Source of the DNA: Anoplolepis gracilipes | Lineage: Eukaryota > Arthropoda > Insecta > Hymenoptera > Formicidae | Assembly: GCF_047496725.1 (NCBI RefSeq) | Contig: NC_132979.1 | Span: 7,146,501 to 7,210,500 of the forward strand | Length of the DNA stretch: 64,000 bases | Direction of reading: 5' to 3' | Shown: one piece after another, positions 24,481 to 37,977 of the stretch | How positions within the stretch are numbered: position 1 is the first letter of the stretch | How the letters are laid out: every line of letters starts with the position of its first letter | Notes under the pieces: model-generated | What the model was told of the DNA's origin: nothing | Database searches by the model: none | Seen by the model: the letters and a program-made list of their open reading frames with translations, nothing else | Translations under genes and position numbers: made by a program

Positions 24481-26499
24481 CATATGTTGTTTATTCCTAA
24501 ATATGGTTCCGCATTCTTTCAGGTCATAAACTCTCATATATTGATGTGTGACTTTTCTCTCATCTTTTAAGTAATCTTTAATAAAAAAAAAAAACAATCG
24601 GTATTTTCGTTCTCAAAAGTTATGGAAATGTATCATAGGGACGTAATCTCAATCTTTTTTTAAAATGAGTATTAGACATATGAAAACTTTATACGCCATC
24701 CTATAATAAAGCTGCATACCAATTAATCTAATAATTATGGAATACAAAAATATTTAAACGTATTTTGTATTAAATGCGAAATTTAAATCTTTTTTTTTTC
24801 TCATTCCTGAAAGTTACGATTTCAAGCTTTACACCCCTTTATGTTTTTGTAAATACGCTTAAATATCGAGATATATATATATATATAATTATACATAATT
24901 AGCAAATGGTTAGTAAATAAATTTCATTAAAGTGTCATTTTTGTCAATTTTACATACGTAAAATTTATAAACTTATAATTATATTATTATAATTATTTAA
25001 ATATAATATATAGTTATAAATTTTATATTTGCTATATGTATATATATATATATATATATTTATATAATTATAAAATATATATATATTTATATATATATAA
25101 ATATATAATATCATATAATTATATAATTATATACTTTTTTATAATTATATATAATTTATTAAACTTAAAAAAATCATTGATTATTATTGCTAATTATGTA
25201 ATTGTCAAAATAATCAAATTTACGGTAACACATATAGATGAATATTACGCACTATAATCCTGTTTTTAGAAACACATATGATATGTGCATAATATAATTA
25301 TTTGTCATTACTTTCTTGATTCTTCTTTTAGACACATATCTTTTCAATTATTCTTTGACATACCAATCGTGAAGTTATATAATTCTTTTGTAATTCAGTA
25401 ATACGTACCATTAATGAGTACCTAGGAAGTTGTTTTTCACGTATCGTCCTCTTTTTAATTGCACTATAGTCAAGATGTTTCCGACAAAGTACGATGATTT
25501 TTCACTTCGAATGCTTACGACTGACAACTCTCCGTTTCAAGACTCGCTAGAGAAATGCGCTTTCTCATTTCGTTCACGTAATACTTATCGGGCTTGAGTA
25601 ATATATTTGGACTGAAAATCCCTTCTTATAAGCTACCACGTGAGCGGTTTATACATCAGAACTCCATATAATTTTTTTGTTCCACGCACATTACGTGCTT
25701 TTAATAATAATAATGAAGAGCTTGTTACGGAACAGATAATTCGGTTGTTAAAATTAAAAAATAAATATAAGAAATTTATAAACAAATAAGAAAAAAGAAA
25801 AATACACATATGAAAGCCAAGTTACAGCCGTTTATAACATGTTTATCTTTACGATGATATTTTATTATACGTTTACAATTTTTACTTACAATTATAATTA
25901 TTCTGACGCTATTTAGATAATAATGATTGAAATTAATTTTATTGAAAAAATATAACTCACAAAATGTAAATCAAACCAGAACACGTTATTTATACACGAA
26001 ATATTTTAGTTTTACTGTAACAATTATTAACAAGAAATTATTATTGACATAGCCATTAACGATAAAAGAATTGGAGAAAATCCACTCAATATATTGTATG
26101 ATCAGACAAAAACATAGTATATGACGAAAGATATACATGGAGAAATTGAGCACTTTTGATTACGCTTTTTGTCTTGTGAAAAACAAAGAAATTGTTGGTA
26201 AATAATATATACATAGCAGTTCGGTAATGAAACTGTTATACAGGTGTTGTACATGATCTATGCGCACAACCTTGAAATTACGGGTACATATTACGATGTT
26301 ATGGTAGGGAAAGTAATTGTAACCGGTTAAACGTGTCTTTTAACTATTAATCGGAATTTGATAAGCGAATTAAATTATTAACAAAAAATTATTACTGGCG
26401 TAGCAATTAACGATAAAAGAATTGGAGAAAATCCACTCAATGTATAATCAAACAAATCAATGTGTTTATTTGACAATCCAATGAGAAATATATATTTAT

Positions 26500-26531
<32 letters not shown>

Positions 26532-27656
26532 ATTACTTTATCTTGTGTAATATTATTATAATGGCCATGATTGAAAATTATTTCAAGTTCGAGATGTTTA
26601 TACAGTATATTCAGATTTTTACAAGTAAAAGACATACATTAAAATGAGATTCATTATCACACACACATACCTCTTTTTAAAAATTAAAAATTTTGGCCAT
26701 AAAGGTTTATTGACCTAATCGTAAATTTTACACTCTGATGATATTGTTCACTCGCAAAAATCTGATAACTATATATGTACATCTTGAACTTGCAATACGG
26801 TCATTCACTTTTAAATTCCGACCAGTGAACAGACAATAACATTTGCACTACTACTTTTTTTCCTTATGTAATAATAACTTCAGATTGCGCGTATAGATGA
26901 TTCTTCAAGTATCGTCATTTTTCAAGTGTCTCGAAAAAATCTTTTATCAACAAAATAAATGCTATCAGACATTTAGAATTCGCAAAAATATAAATTAATA
27001 AAGACATTAATTTTACGTACATTCTTATTGTTAAATAAAAATAATTTAATTAAATGCTATAAGCTTTGCTAATTCCAGTAAACATCATTGTAGAATCTTC
27101 TTATGTGCAGGACTTTTAATTCTTTTTTGTTTTTTATGAAACCAGTTGGACCAGTCAGACCAGTTAAATTCGTTTTCTTCTTGTTGGCTAAAAATTATAA
27201 CGGAATTTATAACGTGTACAGTAAATTGAAAAAATATTTTTCTTTTAATTATTTTGATTTTAAACGATTTAAATTCAATAGATTTAAAATAATAAAAATA
27301 AAAAATTAAATAAACCATCAGAAATTAAATAAAATCATCACTTAAAAGTATTGTATTGAATTATATATGTGTACATTGATAATATTTGCAAATTTTCGAT
27401 CTATTTGTTATTGCTTGAAATAATGTACTTTACATTAGTACACAATATCGCATTATTAGAAACAATCGGTATTTAAAAATTAGTGCAATTTTTATTTAAT
27501 AATAAATCTGATAAATAAAAATATAATTTTCTCTACAAAAATATATCTATAATTAAAAACAAAATTAGTCGCTTTTATGTAAAGAAACCATAGAAAAGAA
27601 AATTTCATCTAAAGAAGCTATTTTAATAATTTAGTAACAGGATACGTAAAAATAGC
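24481..27656. other. AT-rich spacer with one GC-richer island and a spaced direct repeat
   Basis: Two similar blocks of about 86 bp at 26022-26108 and 26372-26456 share ATTAACGATAAAAGAATTGG and GAGAAAATCCACTCAAT. A GC-richer island at about 25380-25690 carries TATAAAC, TATAAGA and TCAGTC motifs on the minus strand and could be a distal promoter of gene A. No gene was recognised. Confidence 0.5.
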
Positions 27657-28919
27657 TTTCTTTTAAACCTTTGGACGTTCTTATTCTTTGCCTTTTATCA
27701 TAAACAAGAGAATTTTCCATCTTTTAATAACCACATTATTTTCCCTTTGCATATTAAGAAGAAGTGATTAAAATTCCATTCTCAACAAAATAATCCATTT
27801 AAAACAAAATATTCCATTATACATTCAAGATGTTTTGGAACTGCAAGATAAATTTGTTTGTCGAGTATCAATAAAGAAAAAAATTTATCAAAAGTATTGA
27901 GCATTAGTATTGACCGGCTAATATTCGATCCTCTGTTCGCCAGAAGGCTTTCTGATTGATAAATGAATTGGCTCATTTATAAGTTTGACAAATTAACATT
28001 TATTATAAGTTAGAAAAGAAATAATCTACACGAATTACTCACAAAATGGAAGAGATCAATATAAAGTATATAAGAATTTTAATATATAAATATGTATTTT
28101 ATTATTTATTAATAACTCATGGTTGTCTCTATGAGAAAAAACTCGCCATGAGTAACCCGCGGCATGAAGCTAATACGGATGGTTAAATTTGTGATTATTT
28201 AAGTTCTATAAGATCTGCAATAAAATAAATTTTTTAATTTTCAAAAACTGTGGGGAGAGGGAGGGGAATTTTTTGAAATATTTTCCTAATCGTATCTCTA
28301 TTTTTTGAAATATTTTCCTAATCGTATCTCTATTTTTTTCGAGTTTGCAAAACTTTTGCCAGTTGATGTATTTACCGAAAAAATAATAATTTGCATTGGA
28401 CAGCCCGGCTTATAAATTTTACCTGTAAGTTCTCCGTAATATTTCGTTGGTATATTTTAACGACTTATACGTAGTATCGGATGTCAATCTATTCCACTTA
28501 ATCTCTTTCATCTTGTAAATAATTCATATCGATTGTTTCTTTTCTAACTTATAATAAATATCAATTTATCAAACTTATGAATGCCAATTCATTTACAATT
28601 CAAAGACTTCTGGCGAACAAAGGATCGAACATTAGCCAGTCAATACGAATCGAAGTGATTCAAAAATCCATTTTCAAAACAAAATATTCCTTCATACATT
28701 CAGGATGTTTTGGAACTAAAAAATAAATTTGTTTGCCGAGTATGAATAAAGAAAAAAATTCTTACGGAATTTATCAAAAGTATTGAGCATAGTATTGACC
28801 GGCTAATGTTCGATCCTTAATATGCAAAGAGAAAATAATGTGGTTATTAAAAGATGGAGAATTTTGCTGTTTATGATAAAAGGCGAAGAATAAGAACGTC
28901 CAAAGGTTTAAAAGAAAAT
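27657..28919. mobile_element. Inverted-repeat element with an internally flipped module
   Basis: The outer arms 27657-27757 and 28818-28919 are inverted copies of about 100 bp (TTTAAACCTTTGGACGTTCT and its complement). Inner arms 27912-28026 and 28532-28660 are also inverted copies. Between outer and inner arms, the module at 27765-27935 recurs at 28655-28816 in direct rather than inverted orientation. The central 28030-28530 includes a 34-bp tandem duplication at about 28270-28338. No transposase frame is present and no target duplication was resolved. Confidence 0.8.
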
Positions 28920-31107
28920 TCGGTACTCTTGGACAACCCTGCACGCTGTTTCCCTGTCAGGATTTGACAACACACCGCGGATCACGCACAAAAATATCGA
29001 ATCGGCCGAATGTCATATTTATAATTTGCTTTTTCTGTTTAGCAATAAACTAATTTACCTTTTTCTCTAATCTATTACGTTTGCTCACAAAGTAGAAACA
29101 GAGACTTGTTTTGTGCAGCAAAAAGGTTATTATACATGGAATCCAGTAGAATGTGCGCTATGTTGCGCGCAAGTCTGCAATTATGCATAAACATTGCGAA
29201 TCCATTTATGTACGTTGCTAATTTTGATTTGTAACATGCTCTTAGTAAATCGATTGACAATATTGAAAGTTCTTTTTGCGTACCCTGCTACTGGACTAAT
29301 AAAAAAATAGCTTCTTTGGATGTAATTTTCTTTTCTATAGTTTGTTTTTACAAAGCGACTGATTTTGTTTTTAATTATATATTTTTTATATATTTTTGTA
29401 CAGAAAATTATATTTTTATTTATCACATTTATTATCAAATAATTCTTATAATGTATTAATATAATATGCAAATTTATTTGTAGATCTAAAATGACGCAAA
29501 TACTGCTTATAAGAAACAATCTTATTTAAATGCGTTGGTATAATGTTATGACTAAGGCATCTTTTTAACAAATATTTGCGTAATTTAAATTTACAAATGG
29601 ACTTTAAACCGATCTATTTTTCTTATATAACCAAATCATAACCAAAATAACATTTGATAAACTGAAAGAAAGTTAAAGGATACATATAGTTACAGTATAA
29701 ATTTAATAATAAAAACTAATAAGGTTCTCAACTCCAAATTATTAAAGATAAGAAAAAAAAAGAGTAGAAGAGCCAAGCGGAGGGTATAAGAGTGCAAATT
29801 AAAACACAAGTTTTTTTTTACGAATAAAAGCAAATTTATTTAATACAAACGTTTCGGTCTGTTTTTTGGATCATCAGTATTACAACAGAAAAAAATACTT
29901 ATAATGAATCTCTTAATGGTATGCAAGTATGCAAGATGTGATATCCTTCAATAACTCGCAACTATAGCGAGCAAATTATAAAGCGCATATCAAGTACACA
30001 CATCAATGTAGCGTCATAATGATGAAATAATACGTCTTAGTGGGCAGTTCGAGAAATAAACAACTATCAATAATAACAACTCGAAATAAACAACTTTTGA
30101 GTAATAACCAACTATATTTTTACTCAATAAAAAAATTTTTTGCCTCTTTTGTTAAGAAATATTTAGAAAAACAAATTGATGTGAAATCAACTAAAATATT
30201 TGTGATAGAAAAAAATAAAAACTGAAAATCACGTTTTTTTTCGATAACTTAGAAAATAATAGAGTTAAGGAGTAGAAATTTTAAGGAAATTTTTTTACAA
30301 TGAGAAAATGACAAGCCAAATGTCATTTGAAAACTCGTTAGAATGCTTATTCGCCTTTTGGCCCAAAACAAAGTTTACTTTTAAAAAATATCCTCAAAGA
30401 AAGCATACGATATTAATAATAAAAATGATGATTGATAATATCGACTGTAGAAATACAAGTACTTTTATAATATCTCGGGAATAAATATATGATCTTATCT
30501 ATTTTTTTTCAGAATGTTTTAGTTTTTTGATTGTCTATTTATATTTTTTTCCTTAAATTTTTCACTTGACTTTTTTAAATAAGAGTTTAATTAATATACA
30601 TATCATTACTTTTCTTAAAAAATATCAAATATTTAAAGTTAATGATTGAGAAGATACGAATAACCTTGTAATTTATCAACTGTATTTTTTTGTATTTTGT
30701 TTATTGGTTTTGTATTTATGTTTATGTGATTATTTTCTTTTTTCTCCTCTTCTTGACATTTACAAAAAATATTAATGTATAAATATTTAATCGCACACAT
30801 CAGAACTTTTCAAACTTTAAATACTTATATTTTTTTGGAAACAATATTTTTGTAATTCTAATCTTTTTCTTTCCTCATACTTAAATATTACAAGTAATAA
30901 TAAAATAATTGTTTTAATAATATATATTTAAATATAATATGCAAAAAATTAATAAAAATAATTTAAAAGAAATAATTCAAATAATACTTTTTTTATATTT
31001 TTTACATTCGTTATTTTTATTATCGATTAAGTGCACTCGTTTTATTTGCAATTTTGATTTTTCATAAATATTATGCGTGTAAACTATTATTATTACTTCG
31101 TAAAATA
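28920..31107. other. AT-rich spacer downstream of GMC B
   Basis: Apart from the hammerhead-like segment near 29.85 kb nothing is recognised. A minus-strand AATAAA at 31046-31041 is a plausible polyadenylation signal for gene B. Confidence 0.5.
29851..29877 (-). ncRNA. Degenerate hammerhead-ribozyme-like core
   Basis: On the minus strand CTGATGA (29877-29871) is followed after 15 nt by GAAAC (29855-29851), the two conserved boxes of a hammerhead core in the right order. The sequence then runs into GTTTGTATTAAATAAATTTG. Similar segments occur near the ends of Penelope-like retroelements. Helix II between the boxes does not pair convincingly here, so this would be a decayed copy; chance cannot be excluded. 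Confidence 0.3.
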
Positions 31108-33142
31108 TCACGTTTGTTTCTGCAAATATCCCCATTCTTCCTTGATCATATCTGCCACTTTTTCGGCAATCATATAAACAGGTATGTTTGTATGCCCTGC
31201 TATAATCTCAGGCATGATGGATGCGTCTGCTACTCTCAGTCCCTGAATATCGATTACCTATACAGAACATTGTAAATTCATATTTAAACATTCTAGATTA
31301 TAATATTTACTGTATTGTTTGTAAATACTGTATTTTTTCAAATACCTTTAATTTTGGATCGACAACAGCAGTTGGATCGTTTCTCGGCCCCATCTTGCAA
31401 GTACCGGAGAAATGATAGATGGTACAAGAGACCGTTCTGATTGCACACTCCCAATAAGCATAGGAATCATACTCGTACTTTTCGCATCCGGGCAAAGTAT
31501 CATTACAGAATTGTGAACCGAATGTCTGCATCGCCTTCGTTTGACTGACTTTTATCGCGGCCTTAATACCGGCAATCATCGTCTTGACGTCCTCCGCATT
31601 ATCAAAATAATTTGGCACAATCTCAGGTTTAACATTAATATTATTAGCTAGTAATCTTATCCGTCCACGACTCTTTGGTTTCAACAACATTGGCAATATA
31701 GACCAGCCGTCTTTATTTAAGTATTTATTCCATATTTGATTCATTTGAGAATTAAAACCCATTACAATCGGAAGAAGAATATCTCCTTTGAACCCACCAC
31801 CGATAAACAATAATTCCATATCCGACAAACCGCTGCGTTTTTTTGAATCTTTAGTATTGATGAAAGCGAGAGCCTCACATCCTCCCGGAATAGTAATTGG
31901 TCCCGTTCGCCTTAGTAGGAAATCCGCTACATATGGATGAACTGGATTTATTATGTCGGCAAATTTTATACCTACTGATGCATTTACCATCCACGTTAGT
32001 CCGCCGAAGGCCACATGATCCATTAAGTTTTCTCCCACTGGCGCATTTCGCATAACATTTATACCGAGTTTAGTAAGCTGTTTAGCCGGTCCAATGCCAG
32101 ACAGCATTAATAATTGAGGCGAACCAACGGCACCTGCACACAATATTACTTCTTTATTCGCGAGCACCGAAATGATTCGGCCATATTTGGTGAACTCTAC
32201 ACCAATCGTTCGATTTGTACGAGGATCGATTAACACTCTTCTCACCATGCTCTCACGAGTCACGTGAAGATTTTTTCGATTGTATATGGGGTGCAAATAT
32301 GCTTTGTTACTGCTCATACGTGTGCCGTTGGCAATCGTGCTCTGTATATATGAGAATCCTATCATATTTTTCCCGTTGTAATCTAATATTGGATATTTTA
32401 ATTCTTTGCCAGCTTTTAAGAAAGCCTCTGCTAGTGGTGTATGGAATAACGGGTAGCTAATGTGCAGTGGTCCCTTAGTTCCATGATAGGTAGTGTCCGA
32501 CTGCAATTCCGGCATATCGATTGTTTCCAGCTTCTTGAAGTACTTGAGAACGTCTTTGTAAGCCCAGCCTTCATTTCCCATTTCAGCCCAGCGATCATAA
32601 TCCTCGGCGCCGCCTCTCGTGGCAATCATGTAATTTAGCACGCTACTACCGCCCATTACTTTTCCCCTGGGCACATTACAGCTGTTGTTATTCATACCGA
32701 GACAATATTTCTTGGATGGCTTGGTCTGATATTTCCAATTAATGTCATTACTTAGCTGTAGGAAATGAACGCTTAGTGGAATATCCATGAGAAGATTTTC
32801 CTTAATTCCAGCTTCGATCAGCAATATCTTAACCTGAGGTATTTCACTTAATCTTGCAGCTAACGTAGCTCCGGCCGTGCCAGCACCAACCACTATAAAA
32901 TCATATTTATCACCGAATCTAGGAGTCATGTCTGGCAGTTCTCCATTTAAATCACGTTGACCTTGATCTAGAAAGTTCAAGAGACCGATACCCGTCCCTA
33001 ATATATTTGTTAAATTCGATGGATTCCCATCGCCGTAAAGCTTACGATACCGTTCCTGTAAAGATTGTCCGTCTGACTGCATCGGAACGATTATTGCCGC
33101 GACACTGAAAAGGCGAAAGAGTCTCGACACCTTCCTCAACAT
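31108..33142 (-). CDS. GMC oxidoreductase B (2 coding exons, 648 aa)
   Basis: This is an FAD-dependent GMC oxidoreductase, insect glucose-dehydrogenase-like, probably secreted; its substrate is unknown. Exons are 33142-31346 and 31257-31108, joined by an 88-bp GT-AG intron in phase 0 between PKLK and VIDIQGLRV. Residues 1 to about 25 look like a signal sequence preceded by basic residues. A linker of about 50 residues precedes the FAD-binding GxGxxG at 86-91. WPRGK is replaced by VPRGKVMGGSSVLNYMI. The catalytic pair is His577 (YHFSGTCKMG) and His621 (AGHTNIP). The final exon adds only 49 residues but carries the second catalytic His, so it must be spliced in for activity. Without splicing the frame reads into the intron and stops after FEKIQYLQTIQ. 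Confidence 0.93.
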
Positions 33143-33185
33143 CCTTGCAATTGGCTTTTAAACGTCTCGAGTGGGGCACAATAAT

Positions 33186-33222
33186 AGTGAACTGCGCTTG
33201 GACGTTTCAATATATACTTATA
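33186..33222 (-). promoter_or_regulatory. Candidate TATA/initiator promoter of GMC B
   Basis: On the minus strand TATAAGTATATA lies at about 33222-33211, and an initiator-like GCGCAGTTCA is centred on 33193, about 29 bp downstream. This would give a 5' UTR of about 50 nt before the start codon at 33142. Confidence 0.5.
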
Positions 33223-35286
33223 TTGAGATCCATGTTTTATAGGTGTCACTGTATACGCAAACGTATATCACACACACACACACACATTCTAAAATATTAT
33301 TTAACGCAACACATATAGTAACAAGAGGAAAAGAAGGTCACACCGCAAGTCAATTAACTCCAAGAACTTAAATGCAAAAAACATAATAATATGCATAAAA
33401 CGTAATATCTACCTTCTTTCTTGATAAAATATTAATCATAATCATTTTTTTTATATGATTCAAATTAAAAAAATAAAGCAAAGCACATTCTTAATTTTAA
33501 ACGTATTATTATGAATGTGATGTAAAAAAAATAAAATTTTGAAATCATAATTCTAAGTTCTAGAAGCTACATATTATATACATATAATCATAAGAGTATA
33601 ATAAATATATAGATAATAGATATATTAAGCGCGAAATATATAAGTAATAATTGATTATAACGTGACACAAGATACTACTATTTAATTAAATACTTACTAA
33701 TATGAAAGTATTGATTTTTAATTAGATTCAATTATTAATATGTAAATCTATAATAAGTGATTAAAACATATTTAATTATATCTTACAACATCGAATTAAC
33801 ATACACGATATTACAAAGACATTTTTAACATTACAATTTCTAATTCTAATAACGTTATTACTTAGTACTATTAACAAATTTATAATCGTTAAATGCTCTA
33901 CTCTTCTTTTGCACTCTTTTCAATAATGCTGTCAATTATAATTATGGACATTGATCTTATACAAAACTATAATTGCAGTAGATGTTATGTATAAGTATTG
34001 TTTAAATTTCGAGTTTATACAAATATTTTTATAATAATCGCAAGTGAAATATTATGTACTTTATAGCCGACATAATAATTTGAAATTTAAATATATAATA
34101 TTTATTTATTGTTACAACTTGAAATACATGCAAAAACTGGAAATTTATATACATATACTGTATATATGTATTTTATTAAATTTTACTCCTAGTATATTAT
34201 AATTACTAACTTTTATTAAATTAAACTCTACCTGGAATTATCTGAAAAATGTAGTTTTAATAATTTTTTATCTTTCTACAAAGTTTAGTTTGAGAAAAAA
34301 CCTTGTTTTTTGGTTGTCTTTCACTCGAAAATAATTAATGCCTTATTTTGGCTGAAAAATTATCTTTAAATTAAACAGAGAATTTGCTCTTAAGAAAATA
34401 TTCCAAGATATTTAAACACTGTACAAAAAAAAGCAAGAAGTTGGTTTCAAGATACTTTACCTATTAATATTATAAAGCAACTGTATTAGTTAATACTACT
34501 ATCCATAAATACTATCTATAAATTTTTAAAGTTCCAGTTTTTTAGTAGGAATAATTTTTTATACAAGGATCTTCAGACGTAATTAAATTTTAGCACTGTG
34601 TAAGAAGAAATTAATTTCAAAAACTCTTTTAAAACAAGTGTAACAGAAATGGGAGCAGAGAACATAATTATAATAAAAAGATTTATATAATTAATAATAA
34701 TCGAATTTCATTCTAAATGGTTATCCAACGTTAAATCATTGTTGCCAACATATTTTTTAAGAAAAAATACCAAATATATTGTTAATATTAGCGTTTTACT
34801 TGTCCTAAATATAATTAATTAAAAACTAACTACTACTATCATTAGAATGTATTAAAAAAATGAAAGGCACACAGAAAGTAGAACAATGCAAACTAAATAA
34901 AACAATAAATATTGTCATTATTTACTAATGACTATTAATAACCGTTTGGCGAGATCACTAATATATAGTAAAACAAACCAAAATAACACAATTTAAAATT
35001 TTATTGAGAATGACTAATTCGAGATATATAATATATTTAAAGTTTAAAATATAAACATTTTTGTAGCATCAAAACTTTAAACATTTTTTATAATTGCTTT
35101 ATACCTCAATTTTTGAATATTAATAAACGAAGTATAAACAAGTATTGAAACCAACTTCTTTCTCCTTATCAATCTGCTTGCTCTATACAACTATACTTAT
35201 TACTAATCGATTTACTGTCAATATTATTGCTACATATTTCCTTTATAAATATAGTGTTGATAATATGTTCAGCATTTCACATGACA

Positions 35287-35287
<1 letters not shown>

Positions 35288-35336
<49 letters not shown>
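35288..35336. repeat. (TA)n microsatellite
   Basis: An AT dinucleotide run of about 49 bp. Confidence 0.95.
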
Positions 35337-35341
<5 letters not shown>

Positions 35342-37937
35342 TATGTATGTATATATGTATATATGCGTATGTATCAAGGCAAACTACTATATGTTAATAG
35401 AGGGAAGGTATAGTGCTCATATAAGTGTTTATATACCGGATAATTCTAGAAATTGAACTGACAAGAGAAACCACCTTTATTTAATTATATATATAATAAA
35501 ATTTTGAAAAAATAATTTTTCAATTTTAATTTCTTCAAAAATTATTTTTTTAAATTGTATTAAAATGGTTAGAGGTGTTTTTATCATAAAACTTTTATAT
35601 AAAACATTTTTAGTTATCTCGATTAATTTTAAAAAATTATGTAGTTTTATTTATTAAAAAATTTATTATGTATAAAAAAATGCAATTGCACACTTTGTGC
35701 ATCATTGCGTCAATGCGAAAAGTAATATCACAGGGAGTTAAGATAAAATTAATTACTTCATAAATCTTTGTTGCGAAACGCTTTGTTAAAACTTAATTGA
35801 TGGTCACATTTGTGATAAAACAGAGTTAAACATATTGCGAAACCAATCAATCACAATCTTTTTTTGATATAGAAGATTTTATCATTCAAAATTATATACA
35901 TTAATGTTAATATATTTTTTACAGACATAATTAACATTTACAAAAAAATTGTAGATACATAACGAGATTTTATGCTAAATAATGAAATTTTGCGAAATAG
36001 TTTTGTGTTTTAAATAGTCGTAATCGCTAGGGCTTAATCCAATAAAATCTGATAAAATTTACTCTTCTTTGATTAATAATTTGCTTCTACGCAAAGAAAG
36101 AGAAAAAAAATAGATATATACATATGTAATAAATGTATGTACAAAGTGCGTGCGTCACACAATTGGGACGGATTGTAGCATTCATTGTGTTGAAGAAAGA
36201 ATATTTTAGACAGAAGTTGTTTGGCTCGAATTGGCAAAAAGATAGGGATTAGTTTGATCTTACAATAGTGTGTATCAAGATCACACAAATGTCAATTTTT
36301 TTCCAAGAATTAGAATCCTAATTTTTTTTATATAAATCGATTCCTTGTGTATCCTACGATATTCTGCATAAAAAGTTATAAGGGGATGATTAAAAATGGA
36401 ATAGTTTGCTAAATATTTCATACTTTAATTTAATAACTTTACATAAACTATGAAAATATCTTACAAAATATTAATTTTTGTGCACAGAATAATAAGACAA
36501 ATCCCTCAATGTGAAAAAAACATATAGTTATCTTAAAAAAAAATAAATTATAAAACAATTTTTTTAAAGATAATTTAGTATTTTCTTTACACTATTTCAT
36601 TCGCGTCTGTCCATTGATTATTACTTTTTTGCAATTCTTTTTTGCAATTCTTTATTACTTTGTTGCGAAATCAGATATCAAAAATAATTTAGATAATAAA
36701 AATAAAATAATGTCATTAAAAAAAGCAGATTGAGCTTTAAAAAATCTTTGCACGTGTACATAATGTCAAAATAATATCTTTTTTTCTTTTCGAGGCAAAA
36801 AACTTTCTCGGAAACAATTTTTCTATCGTCAACGAATATTAAAACTTATCCCCATTGTACTCTGCATATATGTGTATATTTATTCTTCTTATTTATCTAT
36901 TAAGCAAAGTATGAGACATTTATAAAAAAATCTATTTTGTGTGGTTTGAGACAATGATGAGATGTGTTTAAGTTTAGCAAAATAAAATGGAAATATTTAT
37001 ATACGCGTCATTGAAAAAGAATTAGAGATACGAGAAAAATTAAATATTAAATTATTATAATAAAAGTTGCTTAAACGAAAAAAAAATTGAATCTTGAAAA
37101 TCAAATTTTTTAATGATTTTATCGTAAAATTTTGTCATAAGCTTGGCATACTAGTTTTAAATATTATAATAATATACAAAAGTATATATATATAATAAAA
37201 TGAAAATATTTAGTTACTATTTATGTTTTGATAAAAAGGAGAATAAAAACAAAACTGTTTTTCTTTGTTAACGACACTTTTAGAATTTTTTGCAGAATTA
37301 TTTTAAAACTAATTTTGTTATATATTTGTAACATTATAAAAAAATTAATAAATTCTCTTATTTTGGACTTTCCAAGTGTAATCAGATACATTTATATTAA
37401 TTAAGAAATTTCATGACGTGTAGTCAAACAACTTTTTCTATTGTTGCGCAAACTAATGCAAATCAACACGAAAGTTATTAATTGTATACATTAACATATC
37501 GTTATATGCATTTAAATATTACAAAGAAATTTGATGATCAGTGTAAATAACATTAAAAATACATACAGATTTCTTAAATATTACAGAGAAATTTTATCGT
37601 AATTGTAACATTATCTAAACAGCATTAATGCTTCAATTAATACACTACGTAACCTAAAATGTAATGTAAAATTTTATATAAATATTATATTAATTATTAA
37701 TGGTCTTTTTTTATCATATAAATTTATAATATATAAATATTTTATATGATATAATAAAATTGAAATTTTATATAAAATGTATCACCTTGTATAAATAATG
37801 TTAATAATATACCTTGACATTTCATCTGATACATCTGTTAAATAGCATTCCAATGTATATGTAAAAATTAGCATGTTATGTTGTTCCATTTTTTTAAAAA
37901 ACGTAGACCCGAGAAAAAATAGCTATAATACTGTTAA

Positions 37938-37977
<40 letters not shown>

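Noticed and set aside
24184..24570. Long frames on both strands through 24.2-24.6 kb
   Set aside because: They are translations of CGCA, CA and TC microsatellites.
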